Position numbers and translations under genes: made by a program
Source of the DNA: an uncultured Chitinophagaceae bacterium
Lineage (GTDB): Bacteria; Bacteroidota; Bacteroidia; Chitinophagales; Chitinophagaceae
DNA: 54,130 nt
NCBI GenBank assembly: GCA_903895845.1
Contig: CAITVK010000080.1
Span: forward strand, 1-54,130
Direction of reading: 5' to 3'
Notes under the pieces: model-generated
Seen by the model: only the letters and a program-made list of their open reading frames with translations
Told to the model about the DNA's origin: nothing
Databases searched by the model: none
Part shown: one piece after another, positions 1 to 9,835 of the stretch
Position numbering within the stretch: the stretch's first letter is position 1
Layout: each line of letters begins with the position of its first letter

Positions 1-100
1 GCGGGATAACCCCTCCGCTCGCCCAGAATTACCAAAAGCTGACAAGAGTAGGGGTAATCTGGGCGGGATTGGTACTCATCCCGCCCGGAATTATAAAAAG
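1..100. repeat. GC-rich nested hairpin element at the window edge
   Basis: This stretch is GC-rich in an AT-rich region and folds on itself. GGGCGGGAT (61-69) pairs perfectly with ATCCCGCCC (78-86) across an 8-base loop. An outer pairing joins CGCCCAGAATTACC (about 20-33) to GGTAATCTGGGCG (about 53-65), with one bulge. There is no T-run to make it an obvious terminator. It could be a REP-like element or the end of a mobile element lying outside the window; the edge prevents a decision. Confidence 0.4.
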
Positions 101-166
101 CGAGCTGACTTTATGTAAAAGAGTGTTGACTTTGCCCTAAGACCAACCAAATTACTGTTATTATAC

Positions 167-1441
167 TCAGAAACCTCCAGCAGAAGTCTTGGAATTAAGG
201 GTAAATACACCAACGAGTTCGTCGCTGCGGCTACTGTACGAATGATAATAGACCAATATGGTGTAGTCGTTGGCAGTTTCCCAGAAGTTGCCTTCGGTAA
301 TGGCAGAACTAGAGGGCGCATCTGTTGCATTTGCCTCCTTGGTGGCGTAATAATAACTATAGATTCCTTGCTTTAGCAACAACGTTTTTTCGTAAAGCCT
401 ACTGAGTGGGTTATAGGTCATCTTGCTGTTTTCGTCTAAATGGTTTTGCGTCAGTTCGCCCACCAGATACACTTCCTTTCCACCAAATGGCTGCCTGTCT
501 TGCGTGGCATATTTAAAGGTTACTTTGGCATAATCCGATTGCCACCACGGTTCAGGAACTTCATCGGTGGTAACAAACATCCAGCCCATATAATTTACAT
601 AAACCGCATACTGTTGCGTAGTTCTGTTTACATCTACCTTCAAAGAAAGCTCGTTGGGTACCACATCCCGGTTGGCTTTATCCACCCAATAACTAGAAAA
701 ACTAGAACTTCTTAAATCTGCAAAACGATACTCTTTGCCAGCTTCAAAAATGCAGTTCCCTTCTCCGTCGTATTCCAGCGAATTGCCGCGCATAAACAAT
801 GGTTGCAAGTTGTATCGGGCTTCATCCCATTTATAGTTTTGTGCTACCACCACTTTTAATTGCTGAGCAGGGTTTGGGTCGCTTAAATCGCCGGTGTTGA
901 CGGTAAACTGCAACTTCTGGTGCGTGAATGAAAGCGAATTGTCGTAGGGACGCTGGATTTTTCCAGCTATATACACCTTATTGCTGACGATGAACAAGCG
1001 CTTGGTAAAAGCAAGTTGCGATGTGTCGCCATCCAGATATACTTTAAGTAAGTAATTGCCACTTTTAATAGGAACGCAATCTTTCTCTGGAAGAAATGCT
1101 TGATAATGAATGTAATTGCAACGTGCAATAGACGATACATTGTAGTTGGCGAGCCGCTGTTGCTGAAAGCCTTTCAGGTAGTCGAAACTACTCAGTTCGG
1201 CGGGTTGCCAATTGGCATCACATAATATATAGGTATAGTAATAGTTTTTTATGTTGGGATCCAAGTCGTCAAAATGAAGTTCCAGCTGTTCGTTGGAGTT
1301 TAGCTTTATCATTGGCATAGCTGCTTGGTTTCCCTTCGGAAAAAGTTTTACGCCATTGATGGTAGGAGAAAAGATGCCCTCGGGCGATTGGGAAAAAAGG
1401 AATGAGGGAAATAATAAACAGACAAGAAACAGTTGTTTCAT
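167..1441 (-). CDS. Type IX secretion system plug-like protein (DUF5103)
   Basis: The 424-residue protein starts with a signal peptide (residues 1 to about 17, ending LFSQ). It then has the DUF5103 layout: an N-terminal beta-rich domain with the GVKLFPKGNQ and YYYTYILCDANW type segments, and a C-terminal domain rich in aromatic residues (GWMFVTTDEVPEPWW). In Flavobacterium johnsoniae a protein of this family plugs the periplasmic opening of the SprA translocon, so a periplasmic or outer-membrane-associated role in T9SS is likely. No other T9SS gene is in the window. The start was chosen because the signal peptide begins at that ATG. The assignment rests on recalled family features; the exact role is inferred. 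Confidence 0.75.
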   Translation of the reverse strand: MKQLFLVCLLFPSFLFSQSPEGIFSPTINGVKLFPKGNQAAMPMIKLNSNEQLELHFDDLDPNIKNYYYTYILCDANWQPAELSSFDYLKGFQQQRLANYNVSSIARCNYIHYQAFLPEKDCVPIKSGNYLLKVYLDGDTSQLAFTKRLFIVSNKVYIAGKIQRPYDNSLSFTHQKLQFTVNTGDLSDPNPAQQLKVVVAQNYKWDEARYNLQPLFMRGNSLEYDGEGNCIFEAGKEYRFADLRSSSFSSYWVDKANRDVVPNELSLKVDVNRTTQQYAVYVNYMGWMFVTTDEVPEPWWQSDYAKVTFKYATQDRQPFGGKEVYLVGELTQNHLDENSKMTYNPLSRLYEKTLLLKQGIYSYYYATKEANATDAPSSSAITEGNFWETANDYTILVYYHSYSSRSDELVGVFTLNSKTSAGGF

Positions 1442-1493
1442 AACCTTTTAATTTGTGTGGAACGTAAAATGTTGCAGCAAAGAAAGCAAACTA

Positions 1494-1538
1494 TCCAAAA
1501 AAATAAACGCTATGCAAATTTCATGCATAGCGTTTATT
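1494..1538 (-). terminator. Intrinsic terminator of the M1 peptidase gene
   Basis: AATAAACGCTATGC (1502-1515) pairs perfectly with GCATAGCGTTTATT (1525-1538) over a 9-base loop. On the minus strand the stem is followed by a T-run (the A-run at 1497-1503 on the plus strand). It lies just after the stop codon of the minus-strand peptidase gene. Confidence 0.85.
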
Positions 1539-1557
1539 GTATCAGTTTAATAGCTCC

Positions 1558-4152
1558 TTATTTAAAGTCTTCATCCGTGAGGTTGCTATTTACCTTGGCT
1601 TCTTTTATTTTAAATTCAATGAGGTTGCCACCAAAATCACCTTTTCTATCGTAAGCTATTTTTATACCATTAGGAAGTTGTCTATAATCGCTGATGTCTA
1701 CCGAACTGTTTTTGCCAGCAGTTACCGTTACTTCTTTGATTTTTAAACTAGTCTTGGTATCAAAATAACGCTCAATTTTACTGCCGTCAGCTTTGTTTTC
1801 AATTATTTCGTAGGCAGAAGCATCATCCACCGACACAATTGTTGGCGCTAATTGCAAGTCGGCAGCATTTAGGTTCAACTCGGGAAAGATGTTTGCCTTC
1901 GATTTAAAATATTCTTTTGCCTCAGCAGGAATGTCTACTTTACTGCCACTTTGCAATACCAGTACGCTATCTCCATTTACTACAATTTTGATGGGTACCA
2001 TGCTCATTGCAGGGATACTCATCTCTTGAAAGTACTTATCGGGGCTTTTTTGTTTGATGGTCATTTCCACGTCAATGCCTTGGATACTACCTGTTGAGGT
2101 TTCGGAGAAATCGGTAATTGTCTTCAGCTTTTCTGCACCACCAATAGCTGCCAGATAATTATCGATAACCCCTTTGGCATTGGTTCCTTCGGGAACAGGC
2201 TTGTTGTTACCCTCCCATACATTGTTGGCAGTATTCACATCGGGAAAGTCGTGGTTGGGGTCGATGGTTATTTTGGTAATCTTAGCAGTAGACTTGTATT
2301 TGAATGTCCAGCTACCTCCACGTTGCCAGATTTCGACAGGAAGTGTAATAGTGTCTTTGGTACCGTCGTCTTGTTTGATAGCCAATACGATTGGCAACGC
2401 CATTTCTTCCAGATTTTCAACAGTTATCAATGCACCATTCTTTGCGTCGCCATCAATATATTGAACAGATTTAACAGATTGATCCAGCTTGTAATTAGTA
2501 AGGAACCATTCTTTAAAGAACCAACTTAAATCTTCCCCACTTACATTTTCCATTGTGCGGAAAAAGTCCCAAGGGGTAGGATGTTTAAAAGCCCAACGCT
2601 TCACATAAGTCCTGAAGGAATAGTCAAACCTATCCTTTCCTAATACATAGTTGCGCAGTATATTCAGGCCAATAGCTGGTTTTTCGTAAGCGGCTACTCC
2701 CAGATTACTTGCTTGTATTACATCTGGTATATTCATGATGGCATCCATTTTATCGCCCAATATACCTTTTGCCATTCCTTGCACATCTTGCTTTTCGTCG
2801 TATTCGCCTTTGTTAAATACTTTGGTATCTACGCCATTAATAAAGGTATTGAAACCTTCATCCATCCAGGCATACTTACGTTCGTTGCTTCCTACAATCA
2901 TCGGAAACCAGTTATGTCCAAACTCATGGTTGGTAACGCCCCACAAACTGCTGTTACGATCTTTGGAACCACAAAACACAATGCCAGGATATTCCATGCC
3001 ACCGACATTGCCCGCCACATTTGTAGCAACAGGGTAAGTGTATTCAAACCATTCGCTAGAATATAGTTCTATACAATTTTTTACGTATTCGGTACTTCTT
3101 CCCCACCGGTCACTGCCTTTGCTTTCTGTAGGATAAACGGATTGTGCCAATATTTTTTTGCCGCTAGGAAGGTTGATGCGTGCAGCATCCCAGATAAATG
3201 CCTTGGAAGCGCCCCATGCCACATCCCTTGTATTCTTACAGTAAAAATGCCAGGTAAGTGAAGGTTTGTTGGGATAAAAGGCAGTACTTTTAATATCGCT
3301 TTCGCTTCTGATAGTGATGGTACTATCACTGTTTTTAGCTTTATTCAATTTTGCAATTGTTGCAGGTGTAAGTACCTCTGTTTGGTTCAGTAATTCGCCT
3401 GAACCTACTACCACTAAATTTGCTGGAGCAGTAATGCTGTAGTCAATGTCTCCATATTCCAGGTAAAACTCACCTGCACCTTGGTATGGTAATGTGTTCC
3501 AACCCAGCACATCATCATAAACTTCCATGCGAGGAAACCATTGCCCTACTTCGTAAATCCAGCCATTTTCAGTTTTGAGCCTACCACATCTGTCGGTACC
3601 GTATTCTGGCAGGGTAAAAGCATATTCTATCTTAATGATAATCTTGCCTCCATGTGCATTAACGGTATCTTTCAAGCGTAATTGCAAACGGGTATCGGTT
3701 ATTATATAATCTGCTTTTTCAGTTTTCCCATTTTGAGTTACGGTTACAGATTTTATCTCATCACCATCTGTGTATGCTTTATTTGTAAATCGACCCCCAG
3801 TAACAGGACTTGTCAATTCACCACGTGAAGTGGATTTATAAATATTTTGATCTAATTGTAGCCAGAGAAATGGGAGTCTGTCGGGGCTGTTATTTGTGTA
3901 AGTAATCGCAACATCCCCTTTTATTTTGTGGATTGCCGTATCCAATGAGACGGCTATTTTATAATCAGCTCTATTCTGCCAGTACTTTACTCCGGGTTCT
4001 CCGCCGGCGGTGCGGTATTCGTTGCCATTGGTTGTGTAGAAGGTAGGATTAAAAATGCGGTGTTGATCGTAATTGGATTTTTGCGCAGTGACATTAGTAA
4101 TAACTGCCAGAATTCCTGCCAAAAGCATCGAATGCTTTATCAATAATTTCAT
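1558..4152 (-). CDS. M1 family zinc metallopeptidase, secreted
   Basis: The 864-residue protein has a signal peptide (residues 1 to about 23) and the gluzincin zinc site HEFGH at 409-413, with the third ligand Glu432 in WMDEGF, giving the HExxH-x18-E spacing of M1 aminopeptidases. A GGMEYPG segment shortly before the zinc site stands where typical M1 enzymes have GxMEN, so the amino-terminus-binding motif is changed. The C-terminal part (from about residue 650) is an additional beta-rich domain found in the Bacteroidota relatives. It probably trims peptides in the periplasm or outside the cell. A promoter and a terminator bracket it as a single-gene unit. Substrate preference cannot be told. 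Confidence 0.9.
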   Translation of the reverse strand: MKLLIKHSMLLAGILAVITNVTAQKSNYDQHRIFNPTFYTTNGNEYRTAGGEPGVKYWQNRADYKIAVSLDTAIHKIKGDVAITYTNNSPDRLPFLWLQLDQNIYKSTSRGELTSPVTGGRFTNKAYTDGDEIKSVTVTQNGKTEKADYIITDTRLQLRLKDTVNAHGGKIIIKIEYAFTLPEYGTDRCGRLKTENGWIYEVGQWFPRMEVYDDVLGWNTLPYQGAGEFYLEYGDIDYSITAPANLVVVGSGELLNQTEVLTPATIAKLNKAKNSDSTITIRSESDIKSTAFYPNKPSLTWHFYCKNTRDVAWGASKAFIWDAARINLPSGKKILAQSVYPTESKGSDRWGRSTEYVKNCIELYSSEWFEYTYPVATNVAGNVGGMEYPGIVFCGSKDRNSSLWGVTNHEFGHNWFPMIVGSNERKYAWMDEGFNTFINGVDTKVFNKGEYDEKQDVQGMAKGILGDKMDAIMNIPDVIQASNLGVAAYEKPAIGLNILRNYVLGKDRFDYSFRTYVKRWAFKHPTPWDFFRTMENVSGEDLSWFFKEWFLTNYKLDQSVKSVQYIDGDAKNGALITVENLEEMALPIVLAIKQDDGTKDTITLPVEIWQRGGSWTFKYKSTAKITKITIDPNHDFPDVNTANNVWEGNNKPVPEGTNAKGVIDNYLAAIGGAEKLKTITDFSETSTGSIQGIDVEMTIKQKSPDKYFQEMSIPAMSMVPIKIVVNGDSVLVLQSGSKVDIPAEAKEYFKSKANIFPELNLNAADLQLAPTIVSVDDASAYEIIENKADGSKIERYFDTKTSLKIKEVTVTAGKNSSVDISDYRQLPNGIKIAYDRKGDFGGNLIEFKIKEAKVNSNLTDEDFK

Positions 4153-4173
4153 AATCTTTAATTTTATTTGTGC

Positions 4174-4205
4174 CGAAAATACTTGCTAGATTATTTCTTG
4201 CCCAA
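4174..4205 (-). promoter_or_regulatory. Probable promoter of the M1 peptidase gene
   Basis: On the minus strand TTG (4205-4203) is followed after 21 bases by TATTTTCG (4181-4174), one mismatch from the Bacteroidota -7 consensus TAnnTTTG. It is 22 bases from the peptidase ATG. The intergenic region is shared with the divergent lipoprotein gene at 4331. Confidence 0.45.
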
Positions 4206-4330
4206 AAAAAGTTTGAACGGTCAAATAAGCTCACTTTTGTGTGCAATCATTACGTAGCACAACATTTCATTTTTTTTTTCGTTTTTATCTGAAAATATTT
4301 TTTCCTTTACAATTTAAAAGACAATATAAG

Positions 4331-4975
4331 ATGAAAGTTTATGTGCTAGCTCTTGCAATCCTTTTGTTTAGTAGCTGTGAAAATTTTAATTTCGGTTCAA
4401 AAGATAAAGACAAGGACACTACCTCCGATACAACAAGCTCTTCAACCTCCAGTTCTCCAGCGGCTGATACCAAGCCTGTAACAGAAGAGCCCAAGAGTGC
4501 ACCCGATGAAACAGTTATTAATGTTGAGCCTACATTAGTCAGGCCTCAATTGTTTTTGATGATGAAAGACTTTTCTGATAATCCAGGTAGCATAAAAACA
4601 AAGCAAGATGTATTGTTTAATAACCTTGACTTTCTTTTGGTTAAGAACCAGTTAATACCTGTTGGGGCGCCAGCAGCTTGGCATTCACAACAAGCAAATC
4701 TTTATGTTGTGGAAGCTGGTGTTCCTTTGGATAAAAAGCTATCCAAAGAGGAGCCAGGAACTTTTTATCGTCAAACTAAACGGACAAAGGCTGTTGTAGT
4801 ACACTTTTTTGGTCGTCGCTCACTTTTACCACGTGCTTACAAAGCCATGGAAGAGTGGCTGAAAGATAACCATCAAACTGCTGTAGGGGTACCTTGGGAA
4901 GTGTACGAATCGGATCATAAAGTAGTTAAAGACAATGATTTCCTACAAACAGATGTCTACTCGGAAACGAAATAG
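4331..4975 (+). CDS. Lipoprotein with GyrI-like (effector-binding) domain
   Basis: A longer frame begins at 4241, but the ATG at 4331 opens a lipoprotein signal (hydrophobic stretch then Cys16 in LLFSSC), so it is the likely start; this gives 214 residues. A low-complexity Asp/Lys/Ser/Thr linker follows the cysteine. The C-terminal part, with VVVHFFGRR, AYKAMEEWL and PWEVYESD, fits the GyrI-like/AraC effector-binding fold, which binds small molecules. Such domains attached to a lipid anchor occur in Bacteroidota without known function. It is divergent from the peptidase gene and convergent with the WXXGXW gene. The fold assignment is from motif resemblance; the ligand is unknown. Confidence 0.7.
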   Translation: MKVYVLALAILLFSSCENFNFGSKDKDKDTTSDTTSSSTSSSPAADTKPVTEEPKSAPDETVINVEPTLVRPQLFLMMKDFSDNPGSIKTKQDVLFNNLDFLLVKNQLIPVGAPAAWHSQQANLYVVEAGVPLDKKLSKEEPGTFYRQTKRTKAVVVHFFGRRSLLPRAYKAMEEWLKDNHQTAVGVPWEVYESDHKVVKDNDFLQTDVYSETK

Positions 4976-5033
4976 CTAAAGGAATGCAGTTAGGAGGGAT
5001 GTAAGCAATTTGAAAACCTCTTTGTTACTTTAA

Positions 5034-5074
5034 TAAAAAAACAGGCTACATACCAAATGGTATGTAGCCTGTTT
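5034..5074 (-). terminator. Terminator between convergent genes
   Basis: ACAGGCTACATACC (5041-5054) and GGTATGTAGCCTGT (5059-5072) form a perfect 14-bp stem with loop AAAT. The A7 run at 5034-5040 is the T-tail for the minus-strand WXXGXW gene. In the plus direction the tail is short, so termination of the lipoprotein gene may be weaker. Confidence 0.85.
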
Positions 5075-5094
5075 AATGTTGATGAATATTGGAA

Positions 5095-5391
5095 TTATCT
5101 TATCCAAACACCCCTCACCCATACTTCGCCTCTTCTGGTGTGTCTCCAATACCCAGGTACATAATGAAACCCTCGTCTTGGTAAAGTCCAATATCCAGGC
5201 ATATAAACGTATCTGCCATCGCGCCATTCCCACTCACCTTCAACCCAGATATGTTCAGGTCTTGGTCGTGGAGGTCTTACAACTACTGGTGTTGTTGGGC
5301 GTACTTTTACAAATATTTCTTGCGCAGAAATTGTACTTACAAAGACTTGCAAACTTGAAAAGAGTGTAATAATGAGCAGTAACTTTTTCAT
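5095..5391 (-). CDS. WXXGXW (YXWGXW) repeat secreted protein
   Basis: The frame opens at 5418, but the ATG at 5391 (MKKLLLIITLF) starts a clear signal peptide ending near SAQ, giving 98 residues. The mature part is a proline-arginine segment followed by short aromatic repeats of the form W-V-x-G-x-W / M-P-G-Y-W / V-P-G-Y-W, the WXXGXW (BcpO-related) repeat family. These small proteins are exported; their role is not established. It is rich in Arg and Trp, so it is likely basic and surface-bound. It is a single-gene unit ending at a strong terminator. Confidence 0.8.
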   Translation of the reverse strand: MKKLLLIITLFSSLQVFVSTISAQEIFVKVRPTTPVVVRPPRPRPEHIWVEGEWEWRDGRYVYMPGYWTLPRRGFHYVPGYWRHTRRGEVWVRGVWIR

Positions 5392-5782
5392 GATGTTATT
5401 TTTAAAATGGTTAATCAATAATTACTGATTTGCAAAACAAGTGCCATTGTTTGTAAGTTGGCGTAGACAGTAAATACCTTTATGAAATAATCAACAATAA
5501 GGTATTGTTGTGCCTGTTGAAATGCAAATGTTAGTTTGACTAAATTGAGTTGGTGCGTGGCGTAAACCCGAGTAAGTTTTCTTTACAGTTTCAGTTAAAA
5601 GTGAGAAAAGTTGTACAGAGTGGGTGTCTAAGGATACCCCGATTAATAGCAGAAACGAAAATATTGGTGGGATGAAAATAATTAAAACTCACATTGATGC
5701 CAAATTGCCTTTCAGTCAATAGTAAAACATCTTGTTAATAACTTCGTCACATAGCCCAATTTTGTAACATTATTTAAAATTA
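5392..5782. other. Intergenic stretch without a recognised gene
   Basis: About 390 bases between the WXXGXW gene and the rpoB promoter. I see no convincing reading frame, no RNA gene and no remnant of rplJ or rplL, which normally lie upstream of rpoB. Confidence 0.5.
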
Positions 5783-5814
5783 TTGAGTCAATCTCATTCA
5801 AAACCCTACATTTG
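5783..5814 (+). promoter_or_regulatory. rpoB promoter, Bacteroidota type
   Basis: TTG (5783-5785), a 21-base spacer, then TACATTTG (5807-5814) followed by C: a full match to the TTG / TAnnTTTG consensus. Transcription from here would leave a leader of about 130 bases before the rpoB ATG. A dedicated promoter fits with rpoB being expressed apart from the rpl genes. Confidence 0.75.
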
Positions 5815-5955
5815 CACTCCTTTACTTGTGATTTTTTAGCATTAACAAGGTTTTGGCTGATTAAAACAATGCGTAAATCTTTCATTTTCAAACCTTAGGC
5901 AAACTTTCATCAGGTGATGGTAGTTGATTTTTAGACAAACCGGTTATAAAATATT

Positions 5956-8900
5956 ATGTCAACAACGATTATTAACAACAGGGTAAACTTCGGAAGAACC
6001 AAAAATTTAGCTGAAGCACCCGACTTACTAGACATCCAGTTACAATCTTTTAAAGAGTTTTTCCAGTTAGAAACAACGCCTGATAAGCGTAATGTAGAAG
6101 GATTGTTCAGAGTGTTTAAAGACAATTTCCCCATCACTGATACAAGGAACATTTTTGTATTGGAGTTCCTAGATTATTTCATCGATCCGCCTCGTTATTC
6201 TATAGAAGAGTGTATGGAGCGTGGTCTCACGTATGCGGTGCCTTTAAAAGCAAAGCTTCGTTTGAGTTGTAATGATGAAGAGCACGTGGATTTCCAAACG
6301 ATTGTTCAAGATGTATTCTTGGGAAACATTCCTTACATGACTCCACGTGGTACATTCGTTGTGAATGGTGCTGAGCGTGTGGTTGTATCTCAGTTGCACC
6401 GTTCTCCTGGTGTATTCTTTGGTCAGTCTGTTCACCCGAATGGGACTAAAATTTATTCTGCAAGGGTTATCCCTTTCAAGGGTGCTTGGATGGAGTTTGC
6501 TACAGACATTAACAATGTAATGTATGCTTACATCGATCGTAAGAAGAAATTCCCTGTAACGACTTTGTTGCGTTCTATTGGTTTTGAAACAGATAAAGAC
6601 ATCCTTGAGTTGTTCGGAATGGCTGAAGAGATTCCAGCAACTAAGAAAGAACTAGAAAAACATATTGGTAGAAAACTAGCTGCTCGTGTTTTGAGAACAT
6701 GGGTGGAAGATTTCGTGGATGAAGATACCGGTGAAGTAGTTTCTATCGAGCGTAACGAAATCGTAATGGAGCGTGACAGCATCCTTGATTTGGATGGTGT
6801 TGACACCGTTATCGAAATGGAAATAAAGAGCCTGTTCCTTCAAAGGGAAGATGTAGGTGGAGATTACGCTATCATATACAATACACTTAACAAGGATACT
6901 TCGAACAGTGAGTTGGAAGCGGTTCAGCACATCTATCGTCAATTGCGTGGTGCTGATGCTCCTGATAATGAAACTGCACGTGGTATCATTGATAAATTAT
7001 TCTTCAGTGACAAGCGTTATGATTTAGGTGAAGTTGGTCGTTACAAGATCAATGGTAAACTAGGTCTTGATTACCCTATCACTAAGAAGGTATTGACTAA
7101 GCTAGATATCATTGAGATTGTAAAATACTTGGTGCGTTTAACCAATGCGAAGGCTGACATTGATGATATTGATCACTTGAGCAATCGTCGTGTTAGAACT
7201 GTTGGTGAACAATTGTATGCTCAGTTTGGTGTTGGTCTTGCTCGTATGGCTCGTACTATCCGTGAGCGTATGAACGTCCGTGACAATGAAGTATTTACGC
7301 CAGTAGATTTGATTAATGCAAGAACATTAAGTTCTGTTATCAATTCATTCTTCGGTACTTCTCAGTTGTCTCAGTTCTTGGATCAGACCAATCCTTTGTC
7401 AGAAATTACGCACAAACGTCGTATTTCAGCACTAGGACCAGGTGGTTTGAGTAGAGAAAGAGCAGGCTTTGAGGTTCGTGACGTACACTATAGCCACTAC
7501 GGTCGTTTGTGTACCATCGAAACACCAGAAGGACCAAACATTGGTTTGATATCCACTTTGTGTGTACACGCAAAGATTAACGATATGGGCTTTATCGAAA
7601 CGCCTTATCGTACTGTATCTGGTGCTAAAGTAAATACTAAAGAACTAGTTTACTTGAGTGCAGAAGCTGAGGAAAACGCGAAAGTGGCTCAGTCTAATTC
7701 GCCAATAGATGATGAAGGTAACTTCCTAGAAGATAAAGTTGTTTCAAGAGATACAGGTGATTTCCCGATTTTGGATAAGCTGGATGTTCAATACATGGAC
7801 GTTGCGCCTAATCAAATTGTAGGTTTGAGTGCTTCTTTGATTCCTTTCTTGGAACATGATGATGCCAACCGTGCCTTGATGGGATCGAACATGCAACGTC
7901 AGGCTGTACCATTAGTAAGAATGGATCCACCAATTGTGGGTACAGGATTAGAAGGAAAAGCTGCCCGTGATGCGCGTATCCAAATTCACGCAGATGGTTC
8001 AGGTGTTGTTGAGTTTGTGGATGCCAATGAAATTCATGTTCGTTATGATCGTAACGATTTAGACAGATTGGTTTCTTTTGAAGAAGATTTAGTTGTTTAC
8101 AAATTAACTAAGTTCGTTAAAACCAACCAAGCTACTTGTATCAACTTGCGTCCTGCTGTGAAGAAAGGACAAAAAGTGGTGAAAGGTGATTTCTTAACTG
8201 AAGGTTATGCTACAAAAGGTGGCGAACTTGCTTTGGGAAGAAACTTGGTGGTTGCGTTTATGCCTTGGAAAGGTTACAACTTTGAGGATGCAATTGTAAT
8301 CAACGAAAAGGTTGTTAAGGAAGATATGTTTACTTCTGTTCACATTGATGAATATGAACTAGAAGTACGTGATACTAAATTAGGTGAAGAGGAGTTGACT
8401 CCAGATATTCCCAATGTTAGTGAAGAAGCAACTAAAGATCTGGATGATCACGGTATCATCAGAATTGGTGCTACTATTAAAGAAGGAGATATCTTGATTG
8501 GTAAGATTACACCAAAGGGTGAGAGCGATCCAACTCCGGAAGAAAAACTACTTCGTGCCATCTTTGGTGACAAAGCTGGTGATGCAAAAGATGCTTCTCT
8601 GAAGGCTCCAAACGGAACTGAAGGTGTTGTTATTGACAAGAAACTTTTCCAAAGAGCTAAGAAAGATAAGAACAGCAAGGTGAAGGAAAAAGCTCAATTG
8701 GAGAAAGTTGAAAAAGCGCATCAGGTTGTAGTTGAAGAAATCAGGGAAAACTTGTTGAGCAAGCTCCAAATCTTATTAAAAGACAAAACATCACAAGGGG
8801 TTAGTAACAACTTTGGTGAGTCTTTGATAGGTAAAGGTGCTAAGTTCAATCAGAAAAATATTACTTCTATCGACTTCGCAAATGTTAATCCACTAGGATG

Positions 8901-9759
8901 GACAGGTGAGGCTGAAACCGATCATTATATCAATGTATTGTTGCACAACTATACTATTAAGTTTAATGAAGAGTTGGGTCGTTACAAACGCGAAAAGTTC
9001 AATATCTCAATAGGTGATGAATTACCAGCAGGTGTTTTGAAACTAGCTAAGGTTTATATTGCTGTTAAGCGTAAACTGAAAGTGGGTGATAAAATGGCGG
9101 GTCGTCACGGAAATAAGGGTATTGTTGCAAAGATTGTTCGTCAGGAAGATATGCCTTTCATGGAAGATGGAACGCCTGTTGATATCGTATTGAATCCATT
9201 GGGTGTACCTAGTCGTATGAACCTTGGACAGATTTATGAAACAATCCTTGGATGGACTGGTTTAAAATTGGGTCTTAAGTTCGCAACTCCGATATTTGAT
9301 GGTGCAACTACTACTCAGATTGAAGAATTGTGTGTGAAAGCTGGTATACCAAGAAACGGACATACTTATCTATATGATGGTGAAACAGGTTTGCGTTTTG
9401 ACCAGAAAGCAACTGTAGGTGTTATCTATATGATTAAGCTACACCACATGGTTGATGATAAGATGCACGCACGTTCTATCGGGCCATACAGTCTCATTAC
9501 ACAACAACCTTTGGGTGGTAAAGCACAATTTGGTGGTCAGCGTTTTGGTGAGATGGAGGTTTGGGCATTGGAAGCTTATGGTGCTTCTAGCATCTTGCAA
9601 GAATTGCTTACACTTAAATCTGATGATATCATTGGTCGTGCGAAGACTTATGAAGCGATTGTGAAAGGTGAAAATATACCTAGACCAGGTATTCCAGAAT
9701 CCTTCAATGTATTGGTTCACGAATTGAGAGGTTTAGGTTTGGATTTGAAATTCGAGTAA
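5956..9759 (+). CDS. rpoB: DNA-directed RNA polymerase subunit beta
   Basis: The 1267-residue protein is full length for Bacteroidota RpoB and makes the catalytic core of RNA polymerase with RpoC. The rifampicin pocket (from [12 protein letters not shown] through [13 protein letters not shown]) has the usual residues at E. coli positions D516, H526 and S531, so no classical resistance change is seen. [12 protein letters not shown] near the C-terminal third and the ending GLGLDLKFE are typical. It has its own promoter and a strong terminator. The odd point is the context: neither rplK-A-J-L upstream nor rpoC downstream, where this operon is usually intact. Whether this is the sole copy cannot be told from the window. 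Confidence 0.98.
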   Translation: MSTTIINNRVNFGRTKNLAEAPDLLDIQLQSFKEFFQLETTPDKRNVEGLFRVFKDNFPITDTRNIFVLEFLDYFIDPPRYSIEECMERGLTYAVPLKAKLRLSCNDEEHVDFQTIVQDVFLGNIPYMTPRGTFVVNGAERVVVSQLHRSPGVFFGQSVHPNGTKIYSARVIPFKGAWMEFATDINNVMYAYIDRKKKFPVTTLLRSIGFETDKDILELFGMAEEIPATKKELEKHIGRKLAARVLRTWVEDFVDEDTGEVVSIERNEIVMERDSILDLDGVDTVIEMEIKSLFLQREDVGGDYAIIYNTLNKDTSNSELEAVQHIYRQLRGADAPDNETARGIIDKLFFSDKRYDLGEVGRYKINGKLGLDYPITKKVLTKLDIIEIVKYLVRLTNAKADIDDIDHLSNRRVRTVGEQLYAQFGVGLARMARTIRERMNVRDNEVFTPVDLINARTLSSVINSFFGTSQLSQFLDQTNPLSEITHKRRISALGPGGLSRERAGFEVRDVHYSHYGRLCTIETPEGPNIGLISTLCVHAKINDMGFIETPYRTVSGAKVNTKELVYLSAEAEENAKVAQSNSPIDDEGNFLEDKVVSRDTGDFPILDKLDVQYMDVAPNQIVGLSASLIPFLEHDDANRALMGSNMQRQAVPLVRMDPPIVGTGLEGKAARDARIQIHADGSGVVEFVDANEIHVRYDRNDLDRLVSFEEDLVVYKLTKFVKTNQATCINLRPAVKKGQKVVKGDFLTEGYATKGGELALGRNLVVAFMPWKGYNFEDAIVINEKVVKEDMFTSVHIDEYELEVRDTKLGEEELTPDIPNVSEEATKDLDDHGIIRIGATIKEGDILIGKITPKGESDPTPEEKLLRAIFGDKAGDAKDASLKAPNGTEGVVIDKKLFQRAKKDKNSKVKEKAQLEKVEKAHQVVVEEIRENLLSKLQILLKDKTSQGVSNNFGESLIGKGAKFNQKNITSIDFANVNPLGWTGEAETDHYINVLLHNYTIKFNEELGRYKREKFNISIGDELPAGVLKLAKVYIAVKRKLKVGDKMAGRHGNKGIVAKIVRQEDMPFMEDGTPVDIVLNPLGVPSRMNLGQIYETILGWTGLKLGLKFATPIFDGATTTQIEELCVKAGIPRNGHTYLYDGETGLRFDQKATVGVIYMIKLHHMVDDKMHARSIGPYSLITQQPLGGKAQFGGQRFGEMEVWALEAYGASSILQELLTLKSDDIIGRAKTYEAIVKGENIPRPGIPESFNVLVHELRGLGLDLKFE

Positions 9760-9782
9760 GCTACTCAGTTAAATTACATACT

Positions 9783-9817
9783 AAAAAGGTGTTGTCTTTA
9801 TGGACAACACCTTTTTT
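9783..9817 (+). terminator. rpoB terminator
   Basis: AAAAGGTGTTGTC (9784-9796) pairs with GACAACACCTTTT (9803-9815), and the T-run continues to 9817. The 6-base loop and long U-tail make a strong intrinsic terminator only 24 bases after the rpoB stop codon, so read-through to a distant rpoC is not expected. Confidence 0.9.
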
Positions 9818-9835
9818 TATTGTACTAAGGGATAG

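Noticed and set aside
7321-7560. Rifampicin-resistance form of rpoB
   Set aside because: Residues matching E. coli D516, H526, S531 and L533 are all the sensitive type.
8448-8769. Minus-strand frames within rpoB
   Set aside because: Shadows of the highly biased rpoB coding sequence, without features of their own.
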